Part shown: positions 45,441-56,039 of the stretch, one piece after another
Numbering within the stretch: position 1 is the first letter of the stretch
Layout of the letters: each line of letters starts with the position of its first letter
NCBI GenBank assembly: GCA_948567375.1
Contig: OX419755.1
Location: 51,540,291-51,604,290, forward strand
Reading direction: 5' to 3'
Source of the DNA: Lunularia cruciata
Taxonomy: Eukaryota; Streptophyta; Marchantiopsida; Lunulariales; Lunulariaceae
DNA: 64,000 nt
The notes under the pieces: model-generated
The model's input: only the letters and a program-made list of their open reading frames with translations
Databases searched by the model: none
What the model was told of the DNA's origin: nothing
Made by a program: the position numbers and the translations under genes

Positions 45441-46211
45441 ATGCTTTAACTTCTAGAATGCTTCTTCATGCTTGGTGGTCCACTGGAAGCTCAAGTTCTT
45501 TCCCAAGAGGTCAGTCAATGGTGCAGCCACGTGAGCATAATAGTGGATGAACCGTCGGTAAAAACTGGCCAATCCATTGAATGCTCGTACTTCTGTAGCA
45601 TCCTTTGGGGTAGGCCAATCAGTAATGGCCTTGATCTTCTCTTCTTCCATCTTGATCCCCTCTGATGAGATCTTATGACCCAAGAAGGTAACCTCCTTCT
45701 GCCAAAAAGCACACTTTGACTTCTTGCAATAAAATTTCCACTGTCGTAGTCATCTTAGGACTTCTTGTACATGATTCATGTGTTCTGCCTCTGTCCTGCT
45801 ATAGATTAAGATATCATCTAAGAACACCACCACGGACTGATCCAATAGTCCCTCCAACACTTGATGCATCTGATCCATGAAGACTGCCGAAGCATTAGTA
45901 AGTCCAAAAGGTAGAACTCTCCACTCAAAATGTCCATACCTTGTGCAAAAAGCAGTCTTTTGCATGTCCTCTCCTTCAATAGGAATTTGCCAATAGCCAC
46001 TACAAAGATCCAGCTTGGAAAAGTAGTGTGCTCCACTTAGTTGATCAAGGAGGTCATTGATCCAAGGCAAGGGATATGCATTCTTCACGATTTGCTTATT
46101 GAGTCCATGGTAATCAATACAGAAATGAAGTCCTCCATCCTTCTTTGGAACAAGTAGTACTGGTGCTCCCCAAGAAGAGGTACTATGTCGTATGAAATCC
46201 TTCACTAACAA
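45441..46211 (-). pseudogene. Reverse transcriptase of the chromovirus
   Basis: 45750-46211 holds 153 open codons: [14 protein letters not shown] (14-27), [20 protein letters not shown] (30-49), [13 protein letters not shown] (64-76), [20 protein letters not shown] (85-104), and the active site FLDD (130-133). 45453-45683 continues with GHKISSEGI, ATEVRAFNGLASFYRRFI and PLTDLL, the thumb/connection. A stop lies between them near 45750. The normal YLDD is FLDD here. Inactive. Confidence 0.8.
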
Positions 46212-46549
46212 CTCTGTAAGTGTCGCAACTCCTCCAACTCCTTTGGTGAGAGCCGATAGATTGGTCTACTCACTGGAGTACTCCCAGGCAATAACTTGAT
46301 CTTGAAGGGCATACCTTGATTGGAGGGTAATCCCTTTGGCAGATCATCCGGAAACACATCTGCAAACTCCTGAACTATCCGATCAAGCATTGCTTGATGC
46401 GGCACTTGGCCCTCCTCAGATTGTTCTTGCGCAATCGGCTTGATCCACACCGCAAATATAGACTTATCTTCCTCCAAAGCTTGCTTTATGGCTGCTTCAT
46501 TAACAAACTTCCCTTCTAGGGACTCATCTCTCTTCCAAGCTTGCTCCAT
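46205..46549 (-). pseudogene. Protease-RT junction of the chromovirus
   Basis: 114 open codons, overlapping the RT frame by a few bases. The C-terminal half holds FADVFPDDLPKGLP and [18 protein letters not shown], the standard lead-in to gypsy RTs. Residues 1-50 form a charged linker. Just upstream (46500-46680) the plus-strand phrase AACTTCCCATCTTGGGACTC-like text recurs about three times, i.e. the linker contains a short imperfect tandem repeat. Confidence 0.65.
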
Positions 46550-46687
46550 GGTTGCCTTCTTGGCAAACTTCCCATCTTGGGACTCATCTCCTTTCCAGAT
46601 TCACTCTATGGCTACTTTCTCAACAAACTTCCCATCTTGGGACTGACTATTCTTAGGTGTCTTACTCAGAGGTGCCAGACAACCTAA

Positions 46688-47090
46688 TCAGAAATTCCTA
46701 CCTTGGTGTTGTACTTGAATTTGGCGTCGGGTCCAATCAAATTGAACCTTATGACGTTCAAGCCAAGGTAGACCTAGAATGATATCATAGTGTAGAGGTG
46801 CCACTACAAACCTCATACACTCCAAATACTCCTTCCCAATCTTGAAGGTAACAGGATGCGAGGTGCGGAATGCAGAAACCTTTCTACCATCCGCCATCAT
46901 CAAACTACTTTCCAATCACTAGCTTGATAGGAATACCCAATTCCTTTACTACTTGCATAGACATGCAATTCTCTAGAACTTCTAGAATCAACCAAAATTC
47001 TACAACCCCGATTAGATATCATACCTTGCAAGTGAAGCAGACTTGCATAGGTCAAGCCTTCAATCCCATTGGAACTAATCAAGCTCCTAG
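46688..47090 (-). pseudogene. Protease of the chromovirus, degraded
   Basis: The open stretch 46688-46915 holds the C-terminal part of a retropepsin: DIILGLPWLERHKVQFDWTR is the usual hydrophobic-LG-x-PWL-x-x-H block. Upstream fragments (VEFWLILEVLENCMSM) stand where the D-S/T-G active site is expected (46930-47010) but frame breaks hide it: a GCRILVDSRSS string reads the VDSR in place of DSG-type residues. Inactive. Confidence 0.6.
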
Positions 47091-47189
47091 TAGGTGGCTC
47101 AAAATCTCCTATTGGGATTCTTTATTTCCCTGATCATTCCGCTCCACAACCTCCACTTGGGCAACTTGTCGAGGTCATCCATTCTTGAG

Positions 47190-48014
47190 TGGACATTCAG
47201 CAATGAGATGCCCAAACTGGCGACAATAAAAACAACCACCTTTTTGTCGTAGTTTCTCCCTGTCTGCCATGCCCAGTGGCCTTCATTGAATTGCATCAAT
47301 CTCCATTGGTGCCGGCTCCTCCACTTGTGTGTAGTGTATTGGTAGGCTTTGTGGGGGTCGAGGTCGAGACAAAGTTGTTGCCACCAAGGAATCAAAACAT
47401 TTGGCCAACTGCATGGCTTCCTCCAAGTGTTGTGGCTCTTGCATGGTTACCTCTAATTTGGTTCTTGCCTTCAAGCCCCTCACGAATCGATCCAAAGCTT
47501 CACCTTCCAAAATATCTGGAATTTGCATGATGGTGTTTTGGAACTGCATGATGTAACTTCTTACAGAGCCAATTTGTTTCAACTCTGCCAACTTATCCCG
47601 TGCAACTCGTGTGGCATTTATAGCTTGGAACCGACTGACTATTGCACTCTTGAATTCTGCTCATGTCAAGATCGATGCAACCATTTGTTGTTCGGCTCGC
47701 TCCACTTGGAATCTCCACTATAGCTTTGCTACTCCATCCAATTGGCTAGAAGCCAAGAGAATCTGTTTTTGCTCATCTTGTAAATTGGTAGCTTCAAAAT
47801 AGCGTTCACAATCAAACACAAAATTCTCCACTGCGCCTGGGAGATTCTTGCCTTCAAATACCTTGGGTTTAGGGAATCTGATCCAATCTTCTCCTTCTCA
47901 AATTGGTACTCTCTCCACCTGCTATTGTCGTCGAAGATCTTGTTCATCCAACAATCAAGTGAGGTGCTCAATTTGTTGTTGCATAGCAAGGATAACATCA
48001 AGTATTGCCGCCAT
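47190..48014 (-). pseudogene. gag of the chromovirus
   Basis: A start at 48012-48014 (MAAILDVILAMQQQIEHLT) is followed by a TGA. The open part at 47283-47591 reads MAELKQIGSVRSYIMQFQNT, LDRFVRGLKA and EEAMQLAKCFDS, the C-terminal half of Retrotrans_gag. Fragments upstream read FVFDCERYFEATN and VAKLWWRFQVE in register, with isolated stops. A zinc knuckle CFYCRQFGHLIAEC (C-x2-C-x4-H-x4-C) is at 47193-47234. It formed capsid and nucleocapsid functions. Confidence 0.7.
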
Positions 48015-48270
48015 GGTTGCTCCTCTATCACACCGCTCCCAATCTATCTAATTTATTAACACATAGAAACAACACGTCCACCATTCTCCATAAGTTACAA
48101 CCGGAAGCACCAAGGGTTCCTCAGATATGGTGATCATATGCAGAAAATCTTGTCCAAAGTGTGAGGTGATGAACTGTGTGAAACGATGCTTGGGTAGTAT
48201 TTGGACGCAAAAATCCCAATGATTTGATGGAAGTGGATTTGGTGGTCCATAAATTCCATCCATCCCATTC

Positions 48271-48285
48271 CTGATCTGATACCAA
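48271..48285 (-). promoter_or_regulatory. Primer binding site (initiator-Met tRNA type)
   Basis: Minus strand TTGGTATCAGATCAG directly follows the 5' LTR end. TGGTATCAGA is the canonical complement of the 3' end of plant initiator methionine tRNA. Confidence 0.85.
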
Positions 48286-48389
48286 TGTAAAAGACCGAAT
48301 CTGAGGAGAGAAATAGGAGAATGGAAACACACATTGGGATACTTGAATGAGGGAAAACTCCGAATGCCTAGCATGAGTTTTGGCTTTGG

Positions 48390-48399
48390 TATTTATAGG
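48390..48399 (-). promoter_or_regulatory. TATA box of chromovirus 5' LTR
   Basis: CCTATAAATA on the minus strand, at the same distance from the LTR 3' end as in the 3' LTR. Confidence 0.7.
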
Positions 48400-48416
48400 T
48401 AGCATACAAGACCCTT

Positions 48417-48638
48417 GAAGCTTCTCAAGAAGCTTCCTTGAGCTGCTTTCTTGGAGTGCAAGCCAAGTTAACTAGGAAGCTTCTCAAGAAGCTTCCTTTT
48501 GGAAGCCGCCTACTTGGCGTGCAAGATAAGCTAGTTAGAAGCTTCTAGAAGCTTCCTTCTAGAAGCTACCTACTTAGGGTGCAAGTTAACTAGTTGGGAA
48601 GCTTCCCAAGAAGCTTCTTAGATGCTTCTAGAATATTC
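48417..48638 (-). promoter_or_regulatory. Heat-shock-element-like array in chromovirus 5' LTR
   Basis: Contains a perfect 4-unit element GAAGCTTCTAGAAGCTTC at 48538-48555, a TTCTAGAA pair just beyond (48557-48564), a 3-unit TTCTAGAATATTC at 48626-48638 and GAAGCTTC pairs nearest to the TATA box near 48417-48436. All lie upstream of the TATA in sense. The array is conserved between the two LTRs. Confidence 0.6.
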
Positions 48639-48708
48639 TAGGCTATTTTGTCTTATTCTCTACTTTGTAAGCCCGACTAACTTCGTCACTAAACTCCATA
48701 TTGTTACA

Positions 48709-48713
48709 TCTAG
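48709..48713. repeat. Target-site duplication of the chromovirus (right)
   Basis: TCTAG, identical to 43072-43076. Confidence 0.85.
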
Positions 48714-49088
48714 GCTATTCAAGAAAGCAATTGAGATGTTGCTCTTGAAGAATTGCTTTTTCTTCCCCTATGTCAAGCTTATGATACTAAGGCTAATTAT
48801 TCATATGAGATATGTAACTTGAAATACTAAGAAGTACTTGATGTTGTTTATGCAAGATCTCTCTTTCTGACAACCTTCTCTTCTCAACCAAAAATAGTAC
48901 AAAAATGGCATCCAATGCATACTATACATACTACATATCATGACTTTGGATTGCAAACAATAACTTATGGCTTGAAGGCTATTGCATGCAAGGGCAATTA
49001 GTTGCTAATAGTCTTAGCTTTTGGCATAATGGCTGTAAGATCACAAAACTAGTACAACATGCACTAAGAGTATTTTTAAATATGAGTT

Positions 49089-49506
49089 GCAAGAATACAA
49101 GAGAACTAGAGAAGTGCAGTTTACATGGCAGATCTAAAGAAATACAATTTACACAATACAAAAATTTTTCATAGTGGATGGAAGAGCACAAAAAAAGCAC
49201 AATAAGCACAAATTACACTATTAAATTAATGTGAACTACAAGAATGCAAGAGAATTAAAGAAGTGCAATTCATGTGGCAAACCTAAAGAAGTACAATTTG
49301 CAAGAGAACTAGAGAAGTGTAATCTAAGTGGCAAACCTAGATAAATGCACTTGAAAAATAGATCCCTTTGGCATATTGTGTATAAGGCACAAAAAAAACA
49401 CAATAAACACAAGGAATACTATTCTGTGTGCTTATTGAGCAACAAAGGATGCAAGAGAACCAAAGAAATGCAAATTACATGGCAAACCTTGAGAGGTATA
49501 GTTTAT
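49089..49506. repeat. Divergent direct repeats, four copies
   Basis: Units at about 49089-49151, 49238-49303, 49300-49350 and 49446-49506 share the phrase GCAAGAGAAC(T/C)A(A/G)AGAA followed by TGGCAAACCT. Spacing is irregular, so they are dispersed duplications rather than a tight satellite. Confidence 0.6.
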
Positions 49507-49599
49507 GCAGTGGATCCTAATGATGGTTGTGAGGTTCGCAAGTCTATTTGTGGTATTTGGGGTTTTAGACCCCAAATCCCATGAAATTAAGAAGGCCAG

Positions 49600-49731
49600 C
49601 CAATCATTATCTCTTATGTAGATTGACAATGTAATCTATAAGAAAACAGAAGTAAAGTACCAATCATTGTCTCTTGTGTAGATTGACAATGTAGTATATA
49701 AGAAAACAAAATTAAAGTACCAATCAATGAC
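49600..49731. repeat. 60-bp tandem repeat, two copies and a stub
   Basis: Units start at 49600 and 49660 with CCAATCATT(A/G)TCTCTT and a third partial unit begins at 49720. The two full units differ at about five bases. Confidence 0.8.
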
Positions 49732-52700
49732 TTCACTAGCAAATCTTGATAACTATACTTACTGTTACTCACAAGTTATTCTTGACCTCATTTAGAGATC
49801 TAGAGTTAACTTCAATCACAAGTTACTTTTAACTTCACTTAAAAGTTTATACTTAAGTTCACCAACTGCTTTACTAGAAAATTTCCTTTACTAGACCTCA
49901 GACTAACCAAAGATGACTATACTTTGAGGAAGAACAAGTTCCTTGCATTTGTTTCTTAAATATTCTTGAATGAAAAATAAGATGATAAGTTCTAAGGTCT
50001 TTCAAAGTGTGGAATACAACATTCATGAAAGTACAAATTTGGTGGATTTGAAATGATTGAAAAATGGAGTTCAAAAATTTGTCACTTTTTACATTCAAAT
50101 TAGAGAATATCATTGCTAATGATTATGTATTTGTGGATGGTTTTTGCTAACAAATGATTGGTAATGCCAAAACAAGGTTTTTCATATGAGAAAAGACTCA
50201 CTTGACACCTACACTAACAAGAAGAAAATGAGCCCACAAGAAGAAGAAGATCTCCTTGTCAACCTGATCCACAAACTATTTGAAGTTGTGGTTCTTGTCA
50301 AGAATATCCTCATTTAAGATGATTTAAGTCATTTAAGATGAATGCATGTTAAGCTCAACTTTGCCTTGTTGATCAAAGAGATTTGCTCTTTAATTTTTGG
50401 TCCTTGTTTCTCAATTTAGGTGATGATCATCAGTAGCAACTTAAATTTTTGGATTGATGATAGCTCTTCATTTAAAAGGTTGATTCATGATAAGTTGCTT
50501 AACTCGAGTTATATCAATAGATTTATCTTGGAGTTGGGAGATGAACTCCTTCAACTTGCTAGAATCTATTTTTTGATATGCAACAATGGCATCTATCCAT
50601 TTTATCCAATGGGTGATGATAGGGTGGGAAAGAGGGTTGCATTTTACATTATCCTTGAATTAGTCTTTCAAATAAAATGATTTGAAAAAGATGTTTTTCA
50701 TTGATCCAATGAATTGACTGATAAGAGGTATTCCCAATTGTATTATTTCATAAATGTTATGCATTGAAGGAGCTAAGGAGTTGATGTGATGCATCACTAG
50801 GTATTATTTGTTCTTGAGCTTCTCTCCTACTTTCTTCATGTATGGTACATACTTGTCTTTGACTTGGCCACCAAAAAGCTCATGGACCATATCTTGGATG
50901 AGTTGGATGATTGAAATGGAATTGCATTTAGAGTTTACACAAGTGATAGACCAAATGAGAGGCTTCTAATATACTTCTATAAGAGGAAATACAACATAGC
51001 CATCACCTTGTTGTTGAAATCACTTGCCTTGTTGATGATTATTTCAAACTTATTTGTCTTGATGGTTGTCATGGTGCAGTCCTTGATGACCAAGTAGATG
51101 TGGGCAATATATTTGTGGGAGTTGGTCATTGACTCTATTGGTTTCTTGGTCTAATGTTCCATGAACTCCTTAAACCTTGAATTTATAAGGATCTCAAGCA
51201 AGATGATGAGTCGGATTGGGTTGGTGATGAGCTCTAGGTTGAAAGCGTCAATATTTTCCTCTCATTAACAATCAAAAGACTACTCAAGTCTAGATTGAAT
51301 AAATACATTCATAACTGTAGAGGTGAAGATATATTTTCAAATGTTGATTCATGTTTTTAAGATTGTGTTTTATGGCCGGCTCACCCTTGGTAATTGATCT
51401 TGTACACTTTGGGCACTCTAGCAATGAAAAAGCCTTTGAATTTGAATTCTTTTATTTCCACTATACAAGGAGAACTTGGAGCAATAATTTGCATTTGTAC
51501 ACTTTCAACATTTGATCTACTTTTTCAACTATTGAAAAGAGTATGTACAAGAAACTTGAAAAACTGCAAATTTTACTGTAAAGTCAAAATGATAACAATT
51601 AGAAAAAGTGAGTGAAGATCTAGTTCTATGGGATCTAGTTCATTGTCAAAGAGTGGCAAGCTAAAGATGCAAAGCGTAGAAGCTGCACTAAGAAAGGTGT
51701 CTTGTAGATTGGCCACTAGTATAGTCGGTTATAGAGATTATAGAGAAATTACTGACTGGATCAATGCTCAAGGAATAAGGGGAGGAGAACAAAGTATGCA
51801 AGAGATGTAACTATAGGATCAAGCATAACATGAGTGCACCACAAGGCATTTTGATGAGTATCTTGATGCCTACAATAGAGGTCAAGTAGGATATACAACA
51901 TATGAAGGAAACAAGTAAGTGAGGAACAAAAGAGTTCAAAGAAGACATACAACCTATGACGGAAACGTTAGGATCAATAACATTAGGAAACATTAGGACC
52001 AATAAATCTATAGTTCTTCATTTAAAATTGGAATGATAACAATTAGAATGAATGAGTGAGGATTATTGAGTGAGGTCTTTTAAGGTTATAAGAAATCTAA
52101 GGTTTTGAGTGCAGTACCTGTCAGATATACCTCAAACATGAAAGGTAAAGGGAGATTACTCTATTTCCATACGGAAACTAAAAAAATTATTTTCAAAAAA
52201 CAAAGATCAGAAGAAAAAAGTGGAATTTTACACTTTTGGAAGACCAATAACATACTTCACAAAAAATTTCTATTTTGTTTTGTGATGCAGTAAGAAAAAT
52301 TCTTTGAGCAACATAAACTTAAAGAAATCAAAGCAAGCAAATAGTAGTAGACATCATCTTCACTTCAAGCATTATTTTTCAAGTGCAACTGATGAAGAAA
52401 AATTATTTCTTAAGCCATGGACCCACATTAAGAAATTATTTCATCCTTTTTATATATTATTGATAATTTTCTTGTTCCTTCTAGCTATTGGCATCAATTA
52501 ATAAATTTTCTCTTCTATAATAGCTTGAAACTATTTGTGTTTATCTTTAAACCTTACTATTGAGTATAAAGATAAAACCACAACTTCTTCCCAAGCAAGA
52601 TAGATAATTTTTGTAATTAAAAATTATCTTTAATTAAAAATGGAATATTATCACCCATTTTTAGGAGCGTTATGAGGAACTAAATTGATTATCGTCAAAT

Positions 52701-52978
52701 CACGTGGGTACCAATTTGGAGAAAAGTAGATCTATTTCTATTTCAAAGGGGCATTAATATGAACTCAATTGTGATCAATAAAAAAGAATTAAAAGAAATT
52801 GAGAACCTGATTTTTTTGGTTCTCACAAAATGTGATAAAATATAAAGTGTTGTAAAACCAAGAAAAATTGATACGAGCAAACTCTAACACAACATTTACA
52901 AGCATATCATTCAACGCAAATGCATACTAGTGCACACCAATTTATTTGAAATCTAATTTAAATTAATTTGAATATAGG

Positions 52979-53020
52979 AGATGAGAGCAAAAGGCCGTTC
53001 GAAGAACGAGAGATCTGGAT
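52979..53020 (+). repeat. Dispersed palindrome-centred motif, copy 2
   Basis: GGCCGTTCGAAGAACGAGAG followed by ATCTGG, preceded by GATGAGAGC. The arms CCGTTC/GAACG are nearly intact. A third copy starts only about 60 bp downstream. Confidence 0.45.
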
Positions 53021-53039
53021 ATATTATTTGGATATATAG

Positions 53040-53080
53040 AAATGAGGACAGATGCCATTCATCAAACGGAGATCCAGTAC
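53040..53080 (+). repeat. Dispersed palindrome-centred motif, copy 3
   Basis: GCCATTCATCAAACGGAGAT followed by CCAG, preceded by AATGAGGAC. The lead-in and the spacing match copies 2 and 4; the palindrome has decayed by transitions. Confidence 0.45.
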
Positions 53081-53099
53081 TCATGAATGCATCATATGT

Positions 53100-53955
53100 A
53101 ATGATGTTGATTTGGATAGTGCAAATGAGAACCCTGAACGGAATGTATTAACACAAAGACCAAGTTACTTATGAAATTTGAGAGAACATCCTCATTGCTA
53201 TAGTTTGCACTTAAATTGTAGGGGTTGTACTTAGATACAATAGATTTAGTATCACTACTATAGCATCTCTCTCCCGAGGAGCATACAAATAATACTTTTA
53301 ATCTGGTTGGCAAATTTTCCGAAGCTTGCCAATGACTCTTAGATGATACGGTGAATCTTGTCAAAATATTTTCCTACTTTCGCTAATAATACATCATTGA
53401 ATGGAATCTTTGTAATTTAGCCTTTGTTCTTTCCACCTTTGTTTTCCAAGCGTTGACATATTGCCCACTTTCTGGACTTCTAATTTTGCTAATTTTCTCA
53501 TCAAGTTTAGACTAATTTGACCTACAAATTTAAAGTGAAACAACTTATAAACAAATAGCATCTACCTATAAGTGCTTTTTATAAACATCGATTAGTTATT
53601 CTTTGTTGGAGTTTATGCATATCCATAAAAAGATTTTTGGATTTGACCCTCTATTTGCAATCCTCCTGTAAAGACCTGCCCTAGTTTATTGTAGCTGTAC
53701 ATGATACAATTGAATTTCTGTTATATGGTTTGTCAGATTTTGTATATTTATTTCCGTCGTAAATTTCCTCCATCCATGTCCATAGAGGTGCTAGCATTCC
53801 AAGAACTTTAGCCACAAATCCGTGTAGTCTCCCATGTAGTACTTCAAATACGTAGAACTTGTTGTAGGTAATGTTTAAACACTCTTCTCATTTTCGTTTT
53901 ACTGAATGTAGTTTTTTCTCCTTCAAACTTTCTTTTCTAAACTTTTTGTTTCACT
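53100..53955. other. AT-rich spacer, no gene recognised
   Basis: Short frames only, no family motifs. Nothing further seen. Confidence 0.4.
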
Positions 53956-53959
53956 CAAG

Positions 53960-54085
53960 AAAGCATACCTCAAGGAACACAAGAAGGATGGGAAGACCCA
54001 TCAAAATCAAGCCGTACAAGGGGAAGACAAAAGAGGTAGAACGGAGCTAGGCCCCAATCTGCCCTACCGCAAGATACCGATATCA
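53960..54085 (-). mobile_element. LINE-like element fragment, copy F2
   Basis: On the minus strand it matches the 3' end of the LINE-like family: a segment corresponding to ILGAVGQI-type coding sequence with an internal deletion, then GAGCTAGGCCCC-like text around the stop and the 3' UTR phrase CTTGTACGGCTTGATTTTGA. It is the shortest and most decayed copy. Confidence 0.5.
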
Positions 54086-54089
54086 AGAT

Positions 54090-55304
54090 ATTTGGACGAT
54101 TGATGAATCGTGCGACGTTGAACAAAAGAACGAATTTAGGAGTATTTTCCATCCATAGAATTTGGACCTTCTTAAATATTCTAGAAGCACGTGAATTCAT
54201 CTGAGGGTTCTGTCCACTATCCTCAAAACATTTTCCACGACGAAATTGCGAAGTTTGTCAAATGATGTTTAATTGGACTTGTGTCGGAGAACAAATTGTC
54301 GATACATTTCCCGGATAATCCTGTACAGTTTCTATTGCATATATTAACTTACAACTTCTGGGTGTGCAGCGCATTATGCAGAGGTAGCATCCTTTATGCA
54401 TATTAATTTTAAAATATTTAGAGATTAAATTTGTTAAGATCAAAAATATCATATTCCCTTTAGAACAGAATGAGATAATAACTTACGCTAGCAAATTCTC
54501 TTTCTAGTAAGAATATTTTCTGTTTGCTAATAAGAAATTTGTAGAGTTTATTTTATTTAGAGGGTTTCACTGAACGTTCGTTGTAAATAAAAAATTAATT
54601 TAATTTATAAATTACATTTGATCAAGACAACAACATCTTGTTTTCAGCATGGCTAACATGCAAAAGAGCATGCCATGATAGGAAGATGCAAATTATCGAG
54701 GCTAGTACATTTAATTTAGATATTCTATTTTATTTGACACCATAAGGCCTTAAAATAATATCATTATGTGAAACAAACGAAGGGTACATAGAGAAAATCA
54801 GGAATGGTATATTAGGGAGTTTCAATTCCCATGGAATGCCTACGGAAATAATATCATCGTCCGTGTTTATAAAATCCATCGGAAATTGAAAACTTCAAGG
54901 TTAAGTATTCTTAACCTTGAAGTTGAAAATACCTTCTATATCTTATTTATTTATATATATTTTTGAGAGAAGTATTTATTGTTGAGAGAAAATGCGCATT
55001 TGAAATCAAAGAGAATAACAAAAATCCAAATTTGACTTTGTGATGGAGTAGAAATTATTCATCAATCTGGTATACATAATATGCTAAATTTCATATGGTT
55101 TGGCTAACATTTGCCTACATCCGGAATTGGGATGCATGGGATTTTTGTTCACTCTTGAATTCTCGATTAAGAACTATGGAACAAAAACTTTTGAAGTCAC
55201 ACTAATTACCAATACTTACACTATATATACAATTCTATTTGGAGATTCTTATCTAGTTTTGGTCCAGAGTTATCCCGTATCTAAACCTTAGATTACCTAG
55301 TACC
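54090..55304. other. AT-rich spacer, no gene recognised
   Basis: No coding motif. The right end forms the left target duplication of the LINE-like copy F3 (55305-55317). Confidence 0.4.
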
Positions 55305-55317
55305 AATTGATACAAAT

Positions 55318-55716
55318 TTGTTCCTCTAGCCTTGGAGTTATATGGAGCAATGTACACGGCATTTGACACATTTGTCAAGGAGTGCGCTAGAGCTTATCAT
55401 GTTAGGCGTCAGGGGTACCACTCTCACTCTCATACTTTGTAGCTTATTTTAGACAGCGTGTGTCCATTGCTCTACAGAGTGCAGTGGCTGGTGCAATCCA
55501 AAGGAGAGCAATCACATTAGGTGATGTTTCTTCGGATGCTCCAGTTGTATGTAGACTGTACTACTTGCATAGCTCGGATATCTTAGGTGCGGTAGGGCAG
55601 ATTTCTCATACAGACTCTATTGGGGCTTAGGCCTATGTGACCTTTTTTGTCTCTCCCTTGTATGGCTTGATGGGGTCTTCCCATCCTTCATTTTTCCTAC
55701 ACGGTTGCCTTTTTTG
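55318..55716 (+). mobile_element. 5'-truncated LINE-like element with 13-bp TSD, copy F3
   Basis: The duplication AATTGATACAAAT occurs at 55305-55317 and 55717-55729, directly outside the unit. Inside, the plus strand reads the same C-terminal ORF as 63496-64000 (LELYGAMYTAFDTFVKECAR, RQRVSIALQ, ITLGDVSSDAPVVCR, SSDILGAVGQISHTDSIGA), with a one-base frameshift near 55412, a stop at 55628-55630, and the 3' UTR ending ACGGTTGCCTTTTTTTG. Variable-length duplication, 5' truncation and a short T-rich tail are the hallmarks of target-primed reverse transcription. Confidence 0.75.
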
Positions 55717-55739
55717 AATTGATACAAATCATCTCACTT

Positions 55740-55960
55740 AGTTCCACAAGTGTGTGTTGTGCCCGGAGTCTTCCCGCAGAGTACATTGTCGTAGGCCCTG
55801 TAGTCCTGAAACCTTCTTGTAGGTTCCATACCCATAAGTCCCATAGCCATTGTAGGAGCCATTCCCGCAGATCCCCTAGCCTTCCCATAGGTCCCGCAGT
55901 CCCACAGGGGTCCATGCATGTAGTCCCGCAGTAGAATCTTGTAGTTCCCCCAAGACACAT
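55740..55960. repeat. Degenerate GGGAC-rich low-complexity tract
   Basis: The minus strand repeats GGGAC, GGGAA or GGAAC roughly every 9-15 bases, giving Gly-rich translations in all frames (DCGTYGKARG, GTTCMDPCGT). It may be a decayed piece of a glycine-rich coding sequence or a simple-repeat derivative. Confidence 0.4.
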
Positions 55961-55973
55961 TTATGTTAACTTC

Positions 55974-56037
55974 AAGTGAGCGTAACTTCTTTTCTAGAGC
56001 TCCCTAAGTGAGCATAACTTCTTTTCTAAAGCTCCAT
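55974..56037. repeat. 32-bp tandem duplication
   Basis: Two units (55974-56005 and 56006-56037) start AAGTGAGC(G/A)TAACTTCTTT and differ at about three positions. Confidence 0.8.
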
Positions 56038-56039
56038 TT

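Larger units (their letters stand above)
43077..48708 (-). mobile_element. Complete Ty3/gypsy chromovirus, inactivated
   Basis: 5632 bp with LTRs 43077-43485 and 48286-48708, TG...CA ends on the minus strand, perfect TCTAG duplication, initiator-Met PBS and polypurine tract. Gag with one zinc knuckle, protease, RT, RNase H, integrase and a chromodomain follow in order. Small size, short LTRs, the iMet PBS and the chromodomain fit a Reina-like chromovirus, but the clade is an inference. By eye the LTRs differ at about 15 substitutions plus one 14-bp indel in 409 aligned bases. Stops in gag, protease, integrase and at the chromodomain end make it non-autonomous now. Confidence 0.9.
48286..48708 (-). 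repeat. 5' LTR of the chromovirus
   Basis: 423 bp, same ends as the copy at 43077. It keeps the longer 14-bp version of the GAAGCTTC array. Confidence 0.9.
48714..52970. other. Old repetitive spacer, no intact gene
   Basis: AT-rich. It holds two tandem-repeat patches (49089-49506 and 49600-49731) and some coding-like but unidentified minus-strand text around 50930-51250 (NPIRLIILLEILINS, NSHKYIAHIYLVIKDC), broken by stops. The first bases after 48713 are probably a continuation of the hAT-like remnant split by the chromovirus. No gene could be named. Confidence 0.35.

Noticed and set aside
49089..49506. CRISPR-like spaced repeats
   Set aside because: Irregular spacing, strong divergence and plant context; no regular repeat-spacer structure.
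55719..55960. Gly-rich or Ser-rich small protein
   Set aside because: All frames are open only because of the low-complexity tract; no start, no homologue.
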